Positions 62,158-64,000 of a stretch of DNA of 64,000 nt are shown here, in pieces (the first letter of the stretch is position 1; each line of letters starts with the position of its first letter). The translations under genes and the position numbers were made by a program. The stretch spans positions 8,432,001 through 8,496,000 of the forward strand of contig OY720101.1 in the NCBI GenBank assembly GCA_963082875.1, given 5' to 3'. The notes under the pieces are model-generated. The model ran no database searches. It was not told where the DNA came from and saw only the letters and a program-made list of their open reading frames with translations. The DNA comes from Corella eumyota. Taxonomy: Eukaryota > Chordata > Ascidiacea > Phlebobranchia > Corellidae.

Positions 62158-62230
62158 TGGCCCAACCCGGGATTGAACCAGGGACCTTCAGATCTTAATT
62201 CTGACGCTCTTCCAACTGAGCTATCGAGGC
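62158..62230 (-). pseudogene. tRNA-Phe-like gene with anticodon TAA (array unit 1)
   Basis: Phe-type body (GCCTCGATAGCTCAGTTGG, T-arm CCTGG-TTCAATC-CCGGG), but the loop reads ATTAAGA instead of CTGAAGA, so the anticodon would be TAA. The acceptor stem has one mismatch. The cloverleaf still folds. Probably decayed, though it would decode a Leu codon if expressed. Confidence 0.65.
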
Positions 62231-62336
62231 GGATGTTTATCTACTAAATCTTAAGTTTTTTGTTTCTTTACTTCCCTAATGTCAAAGCCGATAAATTACT
62301 GTAAGCAGCTTAAATATTAAATTTAAAAATAAAAAC

Positions 62337-62409
62337 TCCCCTGGCTCTGGATTGAACCAGGGACCTTCAGATCTTCAGTTTGACGCTCTCCCAACTGAGC
62401 TATTGAGGC
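62337..62409 (-). pseudogene. tRNA-Phe-like pseudogene, second position (unit 1)
   Basis: Anticodon GAA kept, but the acceptor stem has several mismatches (GCCTCAA against CCAGGGG) and the T-stem and anticodon stem are damaged. Confidence 0.7.
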
Positions 62410-62541
62410 CCTTGTTACAAATTAATGTCTCGCTTTTTCATTTAATTTTCTTATTTTTGGTATAAAAACAACAAATTTCTGTTAGAAAATGTAAGCGACT
62501 AAGCCATGCTTTACTTGTGTAGAAGAATGTAAATAAAAACA

Positions 62542-62615
62542 TGGCCAGTACGGGGATCGAACCCGCGACATTCGCGTTATTAGCACGACGCTCTAACCAA
62601 CCGAGCTAACCGGCC
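62542..62615 (-). tRNA. tRNA-Ile(AAT) (unit 2)
   Basis: Full cloverleaf with anticodon AAT. Differs from the gene at 60840 only by one change in the D-loop region (CTCGGTTGG for CTCAGTTGG). Looks functional. Confidence 0.93.
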
Positions 62616-62688
62616 AAATGCTGTATGACCTATTTACGAGTTGTCACTATTTTGAAGCAATTCTATTGTTTAGAAAAAAACATATACG

Positions 62689-62761
62689 TGCCCCGACCCG
62701 GGATTGAACCAGGGACCTTCAGATCATCAGTCTGACGCTCTTCCAACTGTGCTAACGAGGC
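62689..62761 (-). tRNA. tRNA-Phe body with GAT (Ile) anticodon (unit 2)
   Basis: The acceptor stem GCCTCGT/TCGGGGC pairs apart from wobbles or one mismatch, and the T-arm is intact. The anticodon loop is CTGATGA, giving anticodon GAT in place of GAA. The D-stem has GCAC for GCTC. Either a decayed copy or an anticodon-shifted tRNA. Confidence 0.6.
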
Positions 62762-62866
62762 GGATGTTTTTCTACTAAATCTTGCGTTTTTTGTTTCTTT
62801 ACTTCCTAATATCAAAGCCGATAAATTACTGTAAGCAGCTTAAATATTAAATTTAAAAATAAAAAC

Positions 62867-62939
62867 TCCCCCGACCCTGGATTGAACCAGGAACCATCAG
62901 ATGTTCAGTCTGACGCTATCCCAACTGAGCTATCGAGGC
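62867..62939 (-). pseudogene. tRNA-Phe(GAA)-like, second position (unit 2)
   Basis: Anticodon GAA, but loop position 37 is C (CTGAACA) and the first acceptor pair is G-G. T-arm CCTGG-TTCAATC-CAGGG has one mismatched pair. Doubtful function. Confidence 0.6.
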
Positions 62940-63070
62940 CCTTGTGCCAAATTATTGTCTCGCCTTTTCATTTAATTTCCTTTTTTTGCTACAAAAAACG
63001 AAAAATTTTTGGAAGAAAATATAAGCGACTAAGTCATGCGTTACTTGTGTAGAAGAATGTAAAAAAAAAT

Positions 63071-63144
63071 TGGCCAGTACGGGGATCGAACCCGCGACAT
63101 TCGCGTTATTAGCACGACGCTCTAACCAACTGAGCTAACCGGCC
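63071..63144 (-). tRNA. tRNA-Ile(AAT) (unit 3)
   Basis: Base-for-base identical to the gene at 60840 across all 74 positions. Intact. Confidence 0.96.
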
Positions 63145-63217
63145 AGATGCTGTATCACTTATTTACGAGTTGTCACTATTTTGAAGCAATTCTATTGTTT
63201 AGAAAAAAACATATACG

Positions 63218-63234
63218 TGTCCCGACCCGGGATT

Positions 63235-63266
<32 letters not shown>

Positions 63267-63290
63267 GTCTCCCAACTGAGCTATCGAGGC
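63218..63290 (-). tRNA. tRNA-Phe(GAA)-like (unit 3)
   Basis: Loop CTGAAGA, anticodon GAA, T-arm intact. One mismatch in the acceptor stem (TCGGGAC) and one in the D-stem (GACC for GAGC). The best Phe candidate in the array together with 63745. Confidence 0.65.
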
Positions 63291-63396
63291 GGATGTTTTT
63301 CTACTAAATCTTGCCTTTTTTGTTTCTTTACTTCCCTAATATCAAAGCAGATAAATCACTGTAAGCAGCTTAAATATTAAATTAAAAAATAAAAAC

Positions 63397-63470
63397 TCCC
63401 CCGACCCATGGATTGAACCAGGAACCATCAGATGTTCAGTCTGACGCTATCCCAACTGAGCTATCGAGGC
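63397..63470 (-). pseudogene. tRNA-Phe(GAA)-like, second position (unit 3)
   Basis: Same changes as the unit 2 second copy plus one extra base in the T-arm/acceptor region (CCCATGG). Doubtful function. Confidence 0.6.
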
Positions 63471-63602
63471 CCTTGTGCCAAATTATTGTCTCCCCTTTTC
63501 ATTTAATTTCCTTTTTTTGCTACAAAAAACGAAAAATTTTTGGAAGAAAATATAAGCGACTAAGTCATGCGTTACTTGTGTAGAAGAATGTAAAAAAAAA
63601 AT

Positions 63603-63676
63603 TGGCCAGTACGGTGATCGAACCAGCGACATTCGCGTTATTAGCACGACGCTCTAACCAACTGAGCTAACCGGCC
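63603..63676 (-). tRNA. tRNA-Ile(AAT), mildly degenerate (unit 4)
   Basis: Anticodon AAT, acceptor stem and anticodon stem intact. Two changes in the T-stem (CTGG-TTCGATC-ACC) break one pair. Confidence 0.7.
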
Positions 63677-63744
63677 ATATTCTGTGTAAACTATTTACGA
63701 GTTGTCACTATTTTAAAGCATTTCTTAGAAAAAATACATAATTG

Positions 63745-63761
63745 TGCGCCGACCCGGGGTT

Positions 63762-63793
<32 letters not shown>

Positions 63794-63817
63794 GTCTCCC
63801 AACTGAGCTATCGAGGC
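63745..63817 (-). tRNA. tRNA-Phe(GAA)-like (unit 4)
   Basis: Loop CTGAAGA with anticodon GAA; acceptor GCCTCGA/TCGGCGC; T-loop TTCAACC in place of TTCAATC; D-stem mismatch as in unit 3. This unit has no second Phe copy. Confidence 0.65.
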
Positions 63818-63949
63818 CTTTGCGACAAATTAATGTTTTGCCTTTTCTTTTAATTTTCTTATTTTTGGTATAAAAACAACAAATTTCTGTTAGAAAATGT
63901 AAGCGACTAAGCCATGCTTTACTTGTGTAGAAGAATGTAAATAAAAACA

Positions 63950-64000
63950 TGGCCAGTACGGGGATCGAACCCGCGACATTCGCGTTATTAGCACGACGCT
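63950..64000 (-). tRNA. tRNA-Ile(AAT), cut by the window edge (unit 5)
   Basis: Matches the 3' two-thirds of the Ile gene, including anticodon AAT and the T-arm. The 5' part lies beyond the window. Confidence 0.9.

Larger units (their letters stand above)
61925..64000 (-). repeat. Tandem array of tRNA gene clusters, unit about 530 bp
   Basis: Each unit holds, left to right on the minus strand, one tRNA-Ile and two tRNA-Phe-like genes with conserved spacers (such as TATTTACGAGTTGTCACTAT and AGCAGCTTAAATATTAAAT). Ile copies start at 62011, 62542, 63071, 63603 and 63950, spacings 531, 529, 532 and 347. The fourth unit lacks its second Phe copy, which explains the short step. The array runs off the window, so its full size is unknown. 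Confidence 0.95.

Noticed and set aside
60840-64000. Regularly spaced repeats that could suggest a CRISPR-like array
   Set aside because: The repeats are tRNA genes with cloverleaf folds in a eukaryotic genome, and the spacers are also repeated.
1-64000. Retroviral, LTR, Polinton or other capsid/envelope-bearing element remnants
   Set aside because: No reverse transcriptase, integrase, protease, capsid or envelope motifs and no LTR-like pairs were seen in the frames inspected.

Overview
This is eukaryotic, AT-rich, intron-containing DNA. The gene set is animal and chordate-like: a multi-exon OATP, a cobalamin-binding protein, VMP1, a tandem pair of PMP22/claudin-like tetraspans and an LDLa-repeat GPCR. 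Introns are short, genes are closely packed, and there are tRNA-headed SINEs and hAT-type MITEs. A tunicate (Ciona-like ascidian) fits best. That is an inference from style and gene content and was not checked against any database.

Layout from left to right: the 5' part of an SLCO/OATP transporter (-); an unrecognised acidic-tailed gene with a frame break (-); NOP10 and LINS1 in a very tight tandem (+); intronless TAF7 and TMEM258 (-); MTIF2 with 15 exons and SINE-loaded introns (+); SCAMP (-); a MITE-bearing intergenic stretch; PXYLP1, the 2-phosphoxylose phosphatase (-); a 1.7-kb tandem repeat abutting the first of two paralogous tetraspan genes (-, -); an LDLa-repeat 7TM receptor (+); a SINE; an intronless SRSF4/5/6-type SR protein (+); a Shisa-like type I membrane protein (-); VMP1 (+); a possible micro-protein (-); a G-protein gamma subunit (-); a 15-exon SLC5A8/12-type transporter (-); an intronless GNAT acetyltransferase (-); a transcobalamin/intrinsic-factor-like gene with a probable GC-AG intron (+). 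The window ends in tRNA genes: one intact tRNA-Ile(AAT), then a roughly 530-bp tandem array of tRNA-Ile and decaying tRNA-Phe-like copies running off the edge.

Most genes are unrelated housekeeping or membrane genes that are simply neighbours. Local organisation that may be functional is seen in the NOP10-LINS1 tandem, the duplicated tetraspan pair with shared upstream motifs, and the tRNA array. I found no clearly new multi-gene system. The tRNA array with altered anticodons, the tetraspan promoter modules and the tandem repeat at the tetraspan 3' end are the best leads.

Exon borders were placed by eye from GT/AG signals, reading-frame continuity and remembered family sequences. For most multi-exon genes the exon lengths sum to a multiple of three, but transcript data could still move some borders.
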